Numbered from the stretch's first letter, positions 35,517 to 44,720 are shown. The stretch: 45,611 bases of DNA from Chloroflexi bacterium 44-23 (GCA_001899005.1 MKUW01000017.1:1-45611), one strand, 5' to 3'. Notes: generated by a model not told the origin, from the sequence alone. A program made the numbers and translations.

Positions 35517-35801
35517 CTAAAACATTGTCGTTAAGAGCAGCACCGCGATGATCACCACAAAGGCACTGAAAAAAGGCAGGATGATCCAATAGGCGAAGAT
35601 CAGTAATGGGTCTTGCGGGTCTTTCTTAAACAGCCGTTTGGGCTGACGTTGAGTGACCTGAAACGGTTCTGCCGGCTGGGCATTGCTGTAGAATTTGCGT
35701 ACCTGCGAGCGTTGCCGCTTCTCATTACTGGCAACAAAGAAATAGAAAAACACCATGAAGGCCAGAATGATAATCGTGATTATGATTGCTTCGCCTAACA
35801 T
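35517..35801 (-). CDS. Small two-helix membrane protein (94 residues)
   Basis: Not a family I recognise. There is an N-terminal membrane helix (about 4-24, AIIITIIILAFMVFFYFFVA), a basic, Gln-rich middle (NEKRQRSQVRK, QRQPKRLFKKDPQDP), then a second hydrophobic stretch (68-93). The charged middle would lie in the cytoplasm by the positive-inside rule. AAAGG precedes the ATG at about ten bases. It is separated from the FAAL gene upstream by the octamer array, so co-transcription is doubtful. Confidence 0.65.
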   Translation of the reverse strand: MLGEAIIITIIILAFMVFFYFFVASNEKRQRSQVRKFYSNAQPAEPFQVTQRQPKRLFKKDPQDPLLIFAYWIILPFFSAFVVIIAVLLLTTMF

Positions 35802-36240
35802 TGTGTTTATTACCTTTCTTGGTAAATTGGTTGGTTAGTTACTTTGTAAATTGGTTGGTTAGTTACTTTGTAAATTAGTTGATTAGTCACTTAGTCACTT
35901 AGTCACTTAGTAAATTAGTAAATTGGTCACTTAGTCGCTTAGTCGCCTAGTCGCCTAGTCGCTTAGTAAAGTAGTAAATTAGTAAATTAGTAAATTTGTA
36001 AATTGGCCACTTAGTCAACTCATTAACTCATTAACTCATCAACTAATCAACTAATCAACTAATCAACTAATCAACTAATCAACTAATCAACTAATCAACT
36101 AATCAACTAATCAACTAATCAACTAATCAACTAATCAACTAATCAACTAATCAACTAATCAACTAATCAACTAATCAACTAATCAGCCAACCAACTCCTG
36201 CTTATATCCATTATATCCATTTTTAAGGAAAGCTTGGGTT
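35802..36240. other. Intergenic region (439 bases) filled by an octamer array
   Basis: Almost the whole spacer between the FAAL gene and the small membrane protein gene is the 8-base-periodic array at 35824-36184. The short remainder, 36185-36240, shows nothing recognisable. Confidence 0.8.
35824..36184. repeat. Phase-perfect octanucleotide array (about 45 units)
   Basis: The stretch divides without any indel into 8-base units. The first 27 are mixed (AAATTGGT, TGGTTAGT, TACTTTGT, CACTTAGT, CGCTTAGT, CGCCTAGT, AAATTAGT, then TAACTCAT), and from 36041 there are 18 identical AACTAATC copies. The left part on the plus strand is rich in TTAGT, the right part in its complement ACTAA, so the halves can pair. 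It lies just 5' of the small membrane protein gene. Confidence 0.9.
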
Positions 36241-37941
36241 TCATGGCGAAGCAGAATCACCCGATTCGGCCAGGTATTTTTCGCGGTTGGCAAGGCGTGC
36301 ATTCTTGCCGCTGGAGGTTTTGATCATCCAGCCGGCTGAGACCAGATAGACATTCCGCAGCGCCACCGCAGATCCACGCGTGATGGCCTGGCGAATATTA
36401 TCGGCGATCAGCTGTCTTTCTGCGATATCTTCAATATCCACCTCCGCTACGATGACAACATCCTCGGTTCCCTTGTGCTCATCAAAGATGCCAAAAGCGC
36501 TCACCCTTCCGGGATGCACACCTTCGACCTCCATGGCCAGGATTTCGAGATCCTGGGGGTAGATATTTTTGCCTCCCACGATGATCAAATCTTTCTTGCG
36601 GCCGGTAATAAATAGCTCTCCTTCGGCAAGATAGCCAAAATCGCCGGTCAGGTAACTGCCATCCGGAAGCATGACAGCCTCGGTTGCATCCGGTCGATGA
36701 TAATAGCCGGTTAACATGCTATTGGAGCGTACCACCACCTCCCCCACTTGCCTCTCAGGCAGATCCTGCTTTTCTGAATCGACTATGCGAATCGAAACAT
36801 TGGGGATGGCTTTCCCGCATGAAACCATAAGCAAACTGGCGGCCTCATCCTGCGCTGGAAGAGCAAGGTTGCGAGTCTGCAAGGCATCACGATCGATTTC
36901 GTCCACGCGTAGAGCAACTCCTGGCGCTGTTTGGGTGACGGCAAAAACATTTTCAGCCATGGCATAACTAACCGCCAGCGCCAGAGGGTTGAGCCCATAG
37001 GGCTCAAATTTAGCGATGAAGGCTTGGTGCCCATCCGCCCGCACTGGTTCCGAGCAGTTAATGATCGCCCGCCAGCTGGAAAGATCCAAACCGCTCAAGT
37101 GGCGGTCCCTTGTTTTTTGGGCACAGAAATAATAGGCAAAATTAGGCAGCCAGGTCAGGCTGCCTTTATAAGTAGAGACAGCCTGCATCAAGCGCTGCGG
37201 GCTGCGCACCCAGTCAAACGGTGACATTAAAACCAAATGGTTGCCGGCAAGAATCGGCATTAAGAAGCCGGCGATCAAACCCATATCATGATAGAGCGGC
37301 AGCCAACTGACAACCACATCCTGATCGGTCTGGGCGATCGCCACCTTCAAGTTGGCAAGCTGGTTGAAAACTGCCTGGTGCGAGAGAGCCACGCCCTTTT
37401 GCAAGCCCGTTGTGCCGGAGGAATGCTGTAAGAGCACAATTTCCTCTGCAAGGCGGCTACGCCCTCCTAATTGACTGAAATCCGGTCGTACAGGTGGTAA
37501 TGCTGAATTCGAAAGAATCACCTGCCGAACACTGTCCTCTGAAGAGAGTGCTGGTTGGATTTCTTCCTCGAAAGCCGGATAAGTCACAATGGCAGCAGGT
37601 TTGGTGATCATTATCAACGCTGCCAAGTCCGCCCGGTAGCGTTCCGGCAACAGTTTTTCGGTCAGGAAAGGCATGATGGCCGGAATAGCGCCATGCAGCA
37701 CAGCCCCCCAGAAGGCGAAGACCAGATCGCTGCCATGTTCAAGGATCAAGATGACCACTTCGCCTGGCTGGATGCCCGCGCGTTGATAGGTGCCCGCATA
37801 ACCGGCTGCACCTTCGATCAACTGTCGATAGGTCAGGGGCAGATCATCCTGACCGGCGTGCTGTAAGGTCAAAATGCGAAAATCAGGCTGCTCGTGATAA
37901 GCCTGCCGCAATCGTTCGAAAAAAGTTGTCATCTGCTGCAT
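36241..37941 (-). CDS. Fatty acyl-AMP ligase (FAAL-type AMP-binding enzyme)
   Basis: A 566-residue adenylate-forming enzyme. LLQHSSGTTGLQKGV is the ATP loop, SWLPLYHDMGLIAGFLMPI and INCSEPVRADGHQAF are typical of FAAL rather than acyl-CoA ligases, SYAMAENVFAVTQ follows, and the hinge GRKKDLIIVGGKNIYPQDLE and KTSSGKNAR (catalytic Lys) close it. FAALs make acyl-adenylates and load them onto an acyl carrier protein. The start codon overlaps the stop of the ACP gene (TGATG), so the two are co-translated and probably partners. No polyketide or NRPS gene is nearby. Confidence 0.88.
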   Translation of the reverse strand: MQQMTTFFERLRQAYHEQPDFRILTLQHAGQDDLPLTYRQLIEGAAGYAGTYQRAGIQPGEVVILILEHGSDLVFAFWGAVLHGAIPAIMPFLTEKLLPERYRADLAALIMITKPAAIVTYPAFEEEIQPALSSEDSVRQVILSNSALPPVRPDFSQLGGRSRLAEEIVLLQHSSGTTGLQKGVALSHQAVFNQLANLKVAIAQTDQDVVVSWLPLYHDMGLIAGFLMPILAGNHLVLMSPFDWVRSPQRLMQAVSTYKGSLTWLPNFAYYFCAQKTRDRHLSGLDLSSWRAIINCSEPVRADGHQAFIAKFEPYGLNPLALAVSYAMAENVFAVTQTAPGVALRVDEIDRDALQTRNLALPAQDEAASLLMVSCGKAIPNVSIRIVDSEKQDLPERQVGEVVVRSNSMLTGYYHRPDATEAVMLPDGSYLTGDFGYLAEGELFITGRKKDLIIVGGKNIYPQDLEILAMEVEGVHPGRVSAFGIFDEHKGTEDVVIVAEVDIEDIAERQLIADNIRQAITRGSAVALRNVYLVSAGWMIKTSSGKNARLANREKYLAESGDSASP

Positions 37942-38186
37942 CACTGGCGAGACTGGATCAAGGCAGCCAGCTCATTCAAGGTATCGAAAGTTTCAGCGTT
38001 CAACTCAGTGTCATCAATTTGGACACCATAATCATCCTCGATCATCAAGGAGAGATCAACCAGGCTGAATGAATCAACCAGGCCGCTCGAGATCAGTTTT
38101 TCGTCTGCGGCGATGGTACGCGCAGGCTGCTTCAGGATTTCACTGGCAATCCGTTGGGATAATGCAGAAATTAAGTCTGTGGTCAT
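37941..38186 (-). CDS. Acyl carrier protein
   Basis: An 81-residue ACP. The attachment site is SGLVDSFSLVDL, with the phosphopantetheine Ser in DSF, and the helix pattern and acidity (IEDDYGVQIDDTELNAETFD) fit the family. GGAGG four bases before the ATG at 38186 sets the start. It is translationally coupled to the FAAL gene, which likely loads it with a fatty acid. The final destination of the acyl group is unknown. Confidence 0.88.
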   Translation of the reverse strand: MTTDLISALSQRIASEILKQPARTIAADEKLISSGLVDSFSLVDLSLMIEDDYGVQIDDTELNAETFDTLNELAALIQSRQ

Positions 38187-38220
38187 AATACCTCCATGAT
38201 TACAATCAAAGCGTATCATA

Positions 38221-38303
38221 TCAAAAATTAGGGGTAAAGTGTTTCCAGGCGGGCGATCGCCCGCCTAGAAACACTTCTCAACTCCGTTTTATTGAAAAGA
38301 TCC
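38221..38303. repeat. Dispersed intergenic repeat, copy B, with a long hairpin
   Basis: Shares its ends with copy A at 27794-27858: TCAAAAATTA-GGG-AAGTGTTT on the left and CCGTTTTATTGAAAAGATCC on the right. Its core is a near-perfect 40-base hairpin (38237-38276) centred on GCGATCGC. The hairpin may also terminate transcription of the NagK-type kinase gene, as TTTACC follows it on the minus strand. Confidence 0.6.
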
Positions 38304-38391
38304 GTCAAAACTCTATTTTACCCCATGAGAGTCGGAGATGACGGGGAATTGTTGATGGAGAAAGGTAAGGAGTAATGAGTAAGTTCGACCT

Positions 38392-39396
38392 TTATTCGCC
38401 GATTTTCCAGCCGTTTTTCGCCATCATTTTCCGCACTTCCAGAAGTTGTTCTGACACTTTTTTAGAACTCTCGCGATCATTTGCCAGCGCCATCATCAAT
38501 GCCCCAACCACCGGCGGCACATCCAGCAAGATGCCCCTGGCGTTTGGCAAAAGCGCTTGCACTGACTGCAGGAAAACATTTTGGTAGAAAGGCGAGTGCT
38601 GTAAAAGACTGCCACTCAACACCAGGTCAAAAGGCTGCTCATCAATCTCCATCTGTCTGGCTACTGCCAGCACGGAAAAGGCCAGCTCATCCGCATTTCT
38701 CTGCACAACCTTCAATGCCATTTCGTCACCATCTTGAGCGGCTTGCAAAATCAAAGGCGCGACCGATGGTGATAATTGATAGCGATCACGAATGATGCCT
38801 TCTAATAAATCAGCCAGATCAGCCGCACCAGTCAGGGCCAGAAAAATATCTTCCAAGCGGCTGCTGGCAGAGCCTGGCAGCCAACGCAGCGTCCAGGCAT
38901 AGGAAAGCTGCTGGATAGCCAAAAATACCAATTCACTGGCCCCGCCAAACTCACCATTACGGAGCGAGTTACCGGTAATGCGACCGCTGCGGCCATCATG
39001 CCAACGACCGCGTACATTATTACCGGTGCCGGCTGAGGCTGCAATACCCTCACCAACAGTACTGGCAGTCCAAAGGGGCAAGAGGCTATCATTTTCCAAT
39101 CGAAAAGGACAGCCCAACTCCAGCTTCTCGATTCCCTCAGATATGGGAGCTCGATCGCTTTCCCAATCAAAACCGGCCACACCAAAACCTGCGCCAAGGC
39201 AAATTGATTCCTCTTGCGGCAGCTGTGCTTTTGCATCATTTATAGCTATGCGCATTGATTCAAGCATGCCAGAAAAACCTGCCGATTCCGGGTTACCACC
39301 AGGACCCACACCCAAACTGAGCCGGCCAGAATCCATATCGGCCACAAGCGCATGTGTCTTGCTCCCCCCTACATCCACCCCTAAATAGAATTTCAT
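38392..39396 (-). CDS. BadF/BadG/BcrA/BcrD-type N-acetylglucosamine kinase
   Basis: A 334-residue ASKHA-fold kinase: GVDVGGSKTHALVADMD phosphate-1 loop at the N-terminus, GAGFGVAGFDW, ASAGTGNNVRG and FDLVLSGSLLQHSPF as further nucleotide/sugar motifs. The family phosphorylates GlcNAc or glucosamine. It follows the GH4 gene by eight bases on the same strand, so the pair probably processes an amino-sugar-containing oligosaccharide: one cleaves, one phosphorylates. Confidence 0.82.
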   Translation of the reverse strand: MKFYLGVDVGGSKTHALVADMDSGRLSLGVGPGGNPESAGFSGMLESMRIAINDAKAQLPQEESICLGAGFGVAGFDWESDRAPISEGIEKLELGCPFRLENDSLLPLWTASTVGEGIAASAGTGNNVRGRWHDGRSGRITGNSLRNGEFGGASELVFLAIQQLSYAWTLRWLPGSASSRLEDIFLALTGAADLADLLEGIIRDRYQLSPSVAPLILQAAQDGDEMALKVVQRNADELAFSVLAVARQMEIDEQPFDLVLSGSLLQHSPFYQNVFLQSVQALLPNARGILLDVPPVVGALMMALANDRESSKKVSEQLLEVRKMMAKNGWKIGE

Positions 39397-39404
39397 CTTT
39401 GGCT

Positions 39405-40700
39405 CTATTGAAAAAAAACGGGTAAATAAGGTCGGTTAGTTTGCAACAGATCTTGTAAGACTGCGTCTACCTGATCATCTTCAGGACCTAAAGGATGATT
39501 GACAAGTGCCCGAAAAGCAGCTTGATAATCACCATGCACCGCGGCTTCAATAGTCAATAACTCGTAGCTCTTAACCTGCTCGAGTAAGACATAGTTATAC
39601 AGAGGCAGTGGATCAATCGGCAGCGGATGTGCACCCGTCCGGTCAATTCTGCAAGCCAGCTCCAGCACCCAATCCCGTTCCCAACCTTTGATCATACCAT
39701 TGTGATTGACATTGACAATATGCGTCTCATGCAGGTCGTTAAAGTGGGCATTTATCAATTGGGTAGCCACGGTAGAGTAATAGGCCCCGCCGCGCTTCAT
39801 CAGGCTTTCCGGAACCTGATCATTGTGCAAATCGCGGTAATACGCCAGCAGCTCTTCTTCAATCACCAGAACCTCTTCAGCCCGCGATGGCGGCCAGTTT
39901 TGCTGTTGATCCAGTTTACGTTGTTTGTTATAGAAGTACTCCAGATAGTAATTTGGGATCATGCCCAAACGGGCAATAAAATCCGGATCAAAATCAGGCA
40001 CCGCCATGCTGCGTAATTCATCCAGGTAGGCAGCAAAAACGCGCGGCCAGACATCTTCGCCATTTAATTTAAAACCAAAATACCAGGTCAGATGATTCAA
40101 GCCCAGGGTGATAATCTCTGCCTGCCCGGCAACATAATCAACACCATCCTGTGCGGAAAGCTTTTTCAGGATCTCCATCTTGGTGGTGAAGGCTGAATTG
40201 CAAACGCCGATACTCTTTATGCCGCTTCCATAGTGATTAAGTGCCTCAGTCACCAAGCCTGAGGGGTTGGTGAAATTTACAAGCAAAGCCTCCGGTGCCA
40301 ATTCACGCATCTCAGACGCAATTTCAAGAATAACCGGGATTGTTCGCAACGCTTTGGCCATACCGCCAACACCGGTTGTTTCCTGGCCAATCAATCCATG
40401 CCGCCTGCCAAGGTATTCATCTTCGCGGCGGGCTGCATTATGCCCCACGCGCAGTTGGGTGATGACATAATTGGCGTCCCGAATCGCCGCTCGACGGTTG
40501 TCAGTGAGATGTACGCTAAAAGGCTGTCCGGCAGCATTCACCATGCGCTGTGCAAATTCTCCAACGGTTTGCAAACGGACGGCATCGATATCCATCAGCC
40601 ACAATTCACTGACCGGCAAATCTGACATGCGTTCCAAAAACCCACGCACCAATTCCGGCGTATAGGTTGATCCCCCACCAATCACAGCTATTTTTAACAT
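39405..40700 (-). CDS. Glycoside hydrolase family 4 (6-phospho-glycosidase type)
   Basis: A 431-residue GH4 enzyme. An NAD-binding start (IAVIGGGSTYTPELVRG), LRVGHNAARREDE, GQETTGVGGMAKALRTIPV, the Mn-ligand Cys in SIGVCNSA and His in LGLNHLTW are all visible. GH4 uses NAD and Mn to cleave alpha- or beta-glycosides, often phosphorylated, by an oxidation-elimination route. GAGGT precedes the ATG. It is first in a two-gene unit with the BadF-type kinase. Alpha or beta preference is not clear. Confidence 0.9.
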   Translation of the reverse strand: MLKIAVIGGGSTYTPELVRGFLERMSDLPVSELWLMDIDAVRLQTVGEFAQRMVNAAGQPFSVHLTDNRRAAIRDANYVITQLRVGHNAARREDEYLGRRHGLIGQETTGVGGMAKALRTIPVILEIASEMRELAPEALLVNFTNPSGLVTEALNHYGSGIKSIGVCNSAFTTKMEILKKLSAQDGVDYVAGQAEIITLGLNHLTWYFGFKLNGEDVWPRVFAAYLDELRSMAVPDFDPDFIARLGMIPNYYLEYFYNKQRKLDQQQNWPPSRAEEVLVIEEELLAYYRDLHNDQVPESLMKRGGAYYSTVATQLINAHFNDLHETHIVNVNHNGMIKGWERDWVLELACRIDRTGAHPLPIDPLPLYNYVLLEQVKSYELLTIEAAVHGDYQAAFRALVNHPLGPEDDQVDAVLQDLLQTNRPYLPVFFQ

Positions 40701-40760
40701 GCTAACCTCAATTGAATGCGAAGGCTGACCAATTAATAAAAACTAGTTAGCCGTTTGTAA

Positions 40761-41012
40761 TTAATGAAAAAGTTGATTGAACCAGGTATCTACATTGCTT
40801 GTCAGCGCATTAGCGCCGCTAACCAGGTTGACTGTCACCAGAATAAAGATGATGATCAAAGCAAAGATGACCAGACCACCGGCAAAATCCTTGGCAATGG
40901 TTTTAAAGATCTTAGTGAGTATCCAAAAAATAAACAGACCTGCCAGCACAATGATGACATACCAGATACCAACCGTCATTGGCAAACCGAACAAATAGGG
41001 TGGAAAACGCAT
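40761..41012 (-). CDS. Small two-helix membrane protein (83 residues)
   Basis: Not recognised. Two membrane helices (about 12-33 and 45-66) are separated by a short basic loop (KIFKTIAKDFAGG), and a C-terminal tail NVDTWFNQLFH follows. AGGAG lies six bases before the ATG, a strong ribosome site, which supports a real gene. It follows the FBPase gene on the same strand after a gap of 181 bases that includes a short octamer tract. Confidence 0.7.
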   Translation of the reverse strand: MRFPPYLFGLPMTVGIWYVIIVLAGLFIFWILTKIFKTIAKDFAGGLVIFALIIIFILVTVNLVSGANALTSNVDTWFNQLFH

Positions 41013-41080
41013 TTAGGACTCCTGGAACAATAAATCGGAATTCATGATAATTATAACAACGGAAAGATTTTGAGACAATT

Positions 41081-41112
41081 GTTTGTTTGGTGATTTGTTG
41101 GTTAGTTGGTTA
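41081..41112. repeat. Short octanucleotide tract
   Basis: Four 8-base units: GTTTGTTT, GGTGATTT, GTTGGTTA, GTTGGTTA. Similar in unit and placement to the tracts at 4489-4583 and 35824-36184. Confidence 0.5.
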
Positions 41113-41193
41113 CCTGGCTCTCCCACGGTAAAAAAAAGAGAGGGATTGGCATTTTAAGAGATAAATGGTTCGCTTTAATCAATTATTAACTAC

Positions 41194-42222
41194 TCATCCA
41201 TATCTTTTAATATTTTCTTCGGCCTCACGCACGAGTTCCTGATTCCCGATATAGAGGGCAGTGCGTTGGTGCAAAGCATGCGGTTTAATCTCCAAAATAT
41301 CCTGGTGACCGTTAGAGGCATAGCCGCCGGCTTGTTTTACAATAAAGGCCAATGGATTAGCTTCATAGGTCAGGCGCAACTTTCCTTCCGGTTTGGACAC
41401 ATCCGCCGGATAATAAAAGATACCGCCAGCCAACAACGTACGGTGAAAATCAACCACCAACGAACCAACATAACGCATCGAGATCGACCTGGTGGTATTG
41501 GTCATTTCCTGTAAATAGCGGGTAAATTTTTGCACACCTTCACTCCAGCGCGTATAGTAGCCCTGATTGCAACTATAATAGGTTGGAATTTTAGGGATCT
41601 GGATATTCTCATGTGAAAGCAAGAATTCGCCAATCGAAGGATCGAGGGTAAAACCATGTACGCCTTCTCCAGTCGAATAGACAAACATCGTACTGGCGCC
41701 ATAGACGATATAGCCAGCCGCCACCAATTTTGACCCGGGTTGCAAACAATCTTCAATCGTACCCGCTTCGCCTTCCACACCCAGACGTTGGTAGATAGCG
41801 AAGATTGTGCCCACACCGACGTTATAATCGATGTTGGATGAGCCATCCAGTGGATCGAACATGAGCACATACTTGCCCGAATGGTATTCCTTCGGGATGG
41901 GAATGATGTGCTCGTGCTCCTCTGAAGCCATAACTGCCAAACGACCGGTATGGTCATTAAGCATGTACATTGTCTCATCCGCCAGTTTATCGAGCTTCAT
42001 CACTTGCTCTCCCTGGATGTTGATCCCTCCTGTTTTGCCCAGAATCTGTGCCAGGCCGGCACGTGCCATTTGACTGGCAATCATTTTACCGGCAAGGGCA
42101 ATATCATACAACAGACTGGTCAGTACACCGGTTGCTTCAGGGTGAAAACTCTGCTGTTCCAAAATATGACGCTCAATCGTAATAATCGTGTCGATATTCG
42201 GTGCGAATGGAGAACTCGCCAT
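41194..42222 (-). CDS. fbp: Class I fructose-1,6-bisphosphatase
   Basis: A 342-residue enzyme. VMASEEHEH (metal loop), [23 protein letters not shown] (the family signature with DPLDGSS) and [21 protein letters not shown] near the C-terminus are diagnostic. It removes the 1-phosphate of fructose 1,6-bisphosphate in gluconeogenesis. The ATG at 42222 is set by GGAGG upstream; the longer frame has no other signal. It appears monocistronic. Confidence 0.95.
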   Translation of the reverse strand: MASSPFAPNIDTIITIERHILEQQSFHPEATGVLTSLLYDIALAGKMIASQMARAGLAQILGKTGGINIQGEQVMKLDKLADETMYMLNDHTGRLAVMASEEHEHIIPIPKEYHSGKYVLMFDPLDGSSNIDYNVGVGTIFAIYQRLGVEGEAGTIEDCLQPGSKLVAAGYIVYGASTMFVYSTGEGVHGFTLDPSIGEFLLSHENIQIPKIPTYYSCNQGYYTRWSEGVQKFTRYLQEMTNTTRSISMRYVGSLVVDFHRTLLAGGIFYYPADVSKPEGKLRLTYEANPLAFIVKQAGGYASNGHQDILEIKPHALHQRTALYIGNQELVREAEENIKRYG

Positions 42223-42600
42223 GGTTTGTTTTCCTCCGGATGGGTTTTTTTGCAAGGGAATAGGCTCCCAATGCTGATTTAATTGTAGCGGTTCCGTTGA
42301 AAAATTCCAAACCAAAAGCAGCAATGAAATTGATTAATTTCATACTACTTCATCGAAAACGAGAACTGGCAACTAGAACTGTCTCTTGACGAACGAAAGG
42401 CAAAAAATACAACGACTCAAGGTTTTAAAAACCTTTTTGGGAGTGCCAGACCCACCGGTAATAAAGGTGACATTTGCATTATGATTTGAGCATCGCCACC
42501 GCCAAACAGCCTGCTTGGCGGGTTTCAGAATTAACTTCTCATTAAACAAAAACCTGGGCAAAAATTACCCAGGTTCAATACTCCATGATAATTTGTTATG
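42223..42600. other. Intergenic region (378 bases) with FKBP terminator
   Basis: Holds the leader of the FBPase gene at the left and the terminator of the FKBP gene at 42541-42575. A 7-base stem CCGCCAA/TTGGCGG (42499-42521) is also present but has no clear role. No gene is supported. Confidence 0.6.
42541..42575 (-). terminator. Rho-independent terminator of the FKBP gene
   Basis: On the minus strand AACCTGGG pairs with CCCAGGTT across nine bases and is followed by TTTGTTTAAT, 26 bases after the FKBP stop. Confidence 0.8.
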
Positions 42601-43893
42601 CTACGGCTTAATTTCGAGCAGTTCAACTTCGAAGATTAAAGTAGCATTTGGTGGGATGGAAGGCGGAGAACCCTGCTCACCATAAGCCAAATTCGCGGGG
42701 ATAACCAGCTGGCGTTTCGATCCAACTTTCATATTTGCCAGACCCTCATCCCAACCGGCGATGACTTTGCCCTGCCCGAGCACAAAGGTTAGGGGCTGTC
42801 CGCGATCAACTGAGCTGTCAAACTGAGTACCATCTTCCAACCAACCGGTGTAATGCACCACAATAGTTTGACCACTGCTGGGCATTTCGCCGGTACCTTC
42901 GACCAGATCATAATATTTAAGACCAGTCGGTGAAGTAATATAATCCTTTTCCTCAACTTTGGTAGGAACTGCAGGCGGCTGGACAGAAATTACTTGAATT
43001 TCCATCACGAGCGTGGAGTTGGCAGGTATGTCACCATATTCTTGCTCACCCAGTGCCAACGCTGGCGGAATGATTAGCTGACGTCTGCCCCCCGCCTTCA
43101 TACCCAGCAAGCCCTCTTCCCAACCAGGAAAGACTTCACTCTGGCCAAGTGTGATATTGAGTGGAAACTCTGCTTCAGATTGACCGATGAAGACAGACTT
43201 ATCTGGGTTCTGAACCCACAAGGCATAGCTATTTGATACATGGTAATGCTCGAGGACTTCTTCACCCTGACCGACCACAATATCATAATATTGCAATCCA
43301 CTATCGGTCGTGGTCAATTGATCTGCGGCAACCGGCATTGGTTGCGGAGGTTGCTCAGCCTTAATCAAATCCATTTCTATAATTACCTGAGAATTCGGCG
43401 GCACCATACCATAGCCAGATTCGCCAAATGCCAGACTCGGTGGAATTACAAATTTGGCTTTACCCCCGACCTTCATCAGGCCGATGCCTTCTTCCCAACC
43501 GGGGAGCATACGGTTAAGGCCCCAGATGGTTGAACCCGGTTTGCCACTGGTATACGTGTTTTCCAGTTCGGTTCCATCCGCCAGCGAGGCAATATAGTTC
43601 ATGGTGACAATATCACCCTTGCCAGGGGCATTGCCCACACCTTTTTTAATTTCTAAGAATTGTAAACCGCTTTCAGTGGTTATAGCGCCTTCAAGCACGA
43701 TTGGTTCCTCAACGTGAACTGTCGGCGTGGGAATCACAACTGCCGGGGCAGTAATTGCCAGGGTAGGCACTCCGCTGGATGTGGCAGTCGCATTGCTTTC
43801 ACTGGATTGGCAAGCCGCCAAGGAAAATAACAACGCCATAACAGCCAGTAATAACCACAGTAATTTTTTATTTTTTAATAAAGAAATTTTCAC
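42601..43893 (-). CDS. Lipoprotein with three tandem FKBP-type peptidyl-prolyl isomerase domains
   Basis: A 430-residue lipoprotein (signal to LFSLAAC, Thr/Pro linker) with three FKBP domains at about 72-185, 195-305 and 315-430, joined by [11 protein letters not shown] and [12 protein letters not shown]. Domain 3 is canonical ([51 protein letters not shown]). Domain 1 lacks the FDSS acid (ELENTYT), and domain 2 has lost HYTG. So one active isomerase and two probably inactive, perhaps chaperone, copies are expected outside the membrane. It starts with GTG at 43893, six bases after AGGAG. Confidence 0.9.
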   Translation of the reverse strand: MKISLLKNKKLLWLLLAVMALLFSLAACQSSESNATATSSGVPTLAITAPAVVIPTPTVHVEEPIVLEGAITTESGLQFLEIKKGVGNAPGKGDIVTMNYIASLADGTELENTYTSGKPGSTIWGLNRMLPGWEEGIGLMKVGGKAKFVIPPSLAFGESGYGMVPPNSQVIIEMDLIKAEQPPQPMPVAADQLTTTDSGLQYYDIVVGQGEEVLEHYHVSNSYALWVQNPDKSVFIGQSEAEFPLNITLGQSEVFPGWEEGLLGMKAGGRRQLIIPPALALGEQEYGDIPANSTLVMEIQVISVQPPAVPTKVEEKDYITSPTGLKYYDLVEGTGEMPSSGQTIVVHYTGWLEDGTQFDSSVDRGQPLTFVLGQGKVIAGWDEGLANMKVGSKRQLVIPANLAYGEQGSPPSIPPNATLIFEVELLEIKP

Positions 43894-44095
43894 TTAATTC
43901 TCCTGGATTTTGTTAATGGAACCAGCTGATCATAACACATTTTAATTGAAATGACATGATGATCAGCGTGGAAAGCCTTGGAATTGAAAAAGAAGGTGTG
44001 GAAAGATTGGTTAATGAATTAATAAATTGAGGATTTTTAATATTTAATTCCGGACGGTTAAATGCCAGGCATACATAATTTTGAATATAATAATT

Positions 44096-44126
44096 TTGAT
44101 CATCAGACCTCAATATTTTGTATAAT
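44096..44126 (+). promoter_or_regulatory. Promoter of the SET-domain gene
   Basis: TTGATC (44096-44101) and a consensus TATAAT (44121-44126); the spacing of 19 is long but acceptable, with transcription from about 44133. Confidence 0.5.
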
Positions 44127-44168
44127 ATCAGTTCAGCGTGAGCAATCGACTAAAGAAACGAGATTAGT

Positions 44169-44702
44169 ATGGCATCTGAAATTTACTCTTACCTGCATCC
44201 CGCTATTGAGCTACGCGCCTTGCGGCAAAAAGGACGTTTTGGGCTCTTCGCTACACAAGAAATCCCGCCGGGCACTCTCCTGACGATGTGGGGCGGCAAG
44301 GTGGTCAATAGCCAGGCTTATGCGCAGCTTTCTCCTTTTTTGCGCACACACGGTCTCCAAATTGAAGATGATCTCTTTCAAGTGCCACTGTCCCCAGACG
44401 ATCCGGCAGATTTTTTTAATCATAGCTGTAATCCGAATGCTGGTTTTAACAGCCCAATTTCATTGGTGTCTATGCGTGAGATTTGCGAAGGCGAGGAGGT
44501 TTGCTTTGATTACGCCATGAGTGAGGATAATCATTTCGATGAATTTACTTGCCAATGCGCAGCTATTTGCTGCCGTGGGGAAATCACCGGCAAAGATTGG
44601 CTTTTGCCTGAATTGCAAAATAGATATAACGGTTTCTTCAGCCCCTATTTACAGCGAAGAATTGATGGACAATCCGACTCTGCAAAAAAGGAAAGTAATT
44701 AG
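44169..44702 (+). CDS. SET-domain protein (lysine methyltransferase-like)
   Basis: A 177-residue SET protein. GRFGLFATQEIPPGTLL opens the SET fold, NHSCNPN (84-90) is the AdoMet/pseudoknot motif, EGEEVCFDYAMSE carries the catalytic Tyr115, and cysteines 128, 130, 134 and 135 (CQCAAICCRG) form a post-SET-like zinc cluster. SET enzymes methylate lysine in proteins; bacterial targets are mostly unknown. It reads rightward from its own promoter, divergent from the FKBP gene, and ends 18 bases before the GxxExxY repeat array. Confidence 0.85.
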   Translation: MASEIYSYLHPAIELRALRQKGRFGLFATQEIPPGTLLTMWGGKVVNSQAYAQLSPFLRTHGLQIEDDLFQVPLSPDDPADFFNHSCNPNAGFNSPISLVSMREICEGEEVCFDYAMSEDNHFDEFTCQCAAICCRGEITGKDWLLPELQNRYNGFFSPYLQRRIDGQSDSAKKESN

Positions 44703-44720
44703 AGAACCTAATGAAATGTA

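Noticed and set aside
35824..36184. CRISPR array
   Set aside because: Units are 8 bases, contiguous, without spacers, and no cas genes are present.
42373..42561. 62-codon minus-strand frame between FBPase and FKBP genes
   Set aside because: Overlaps the FKBP terminator, no ribosome site and no recognisable domain.
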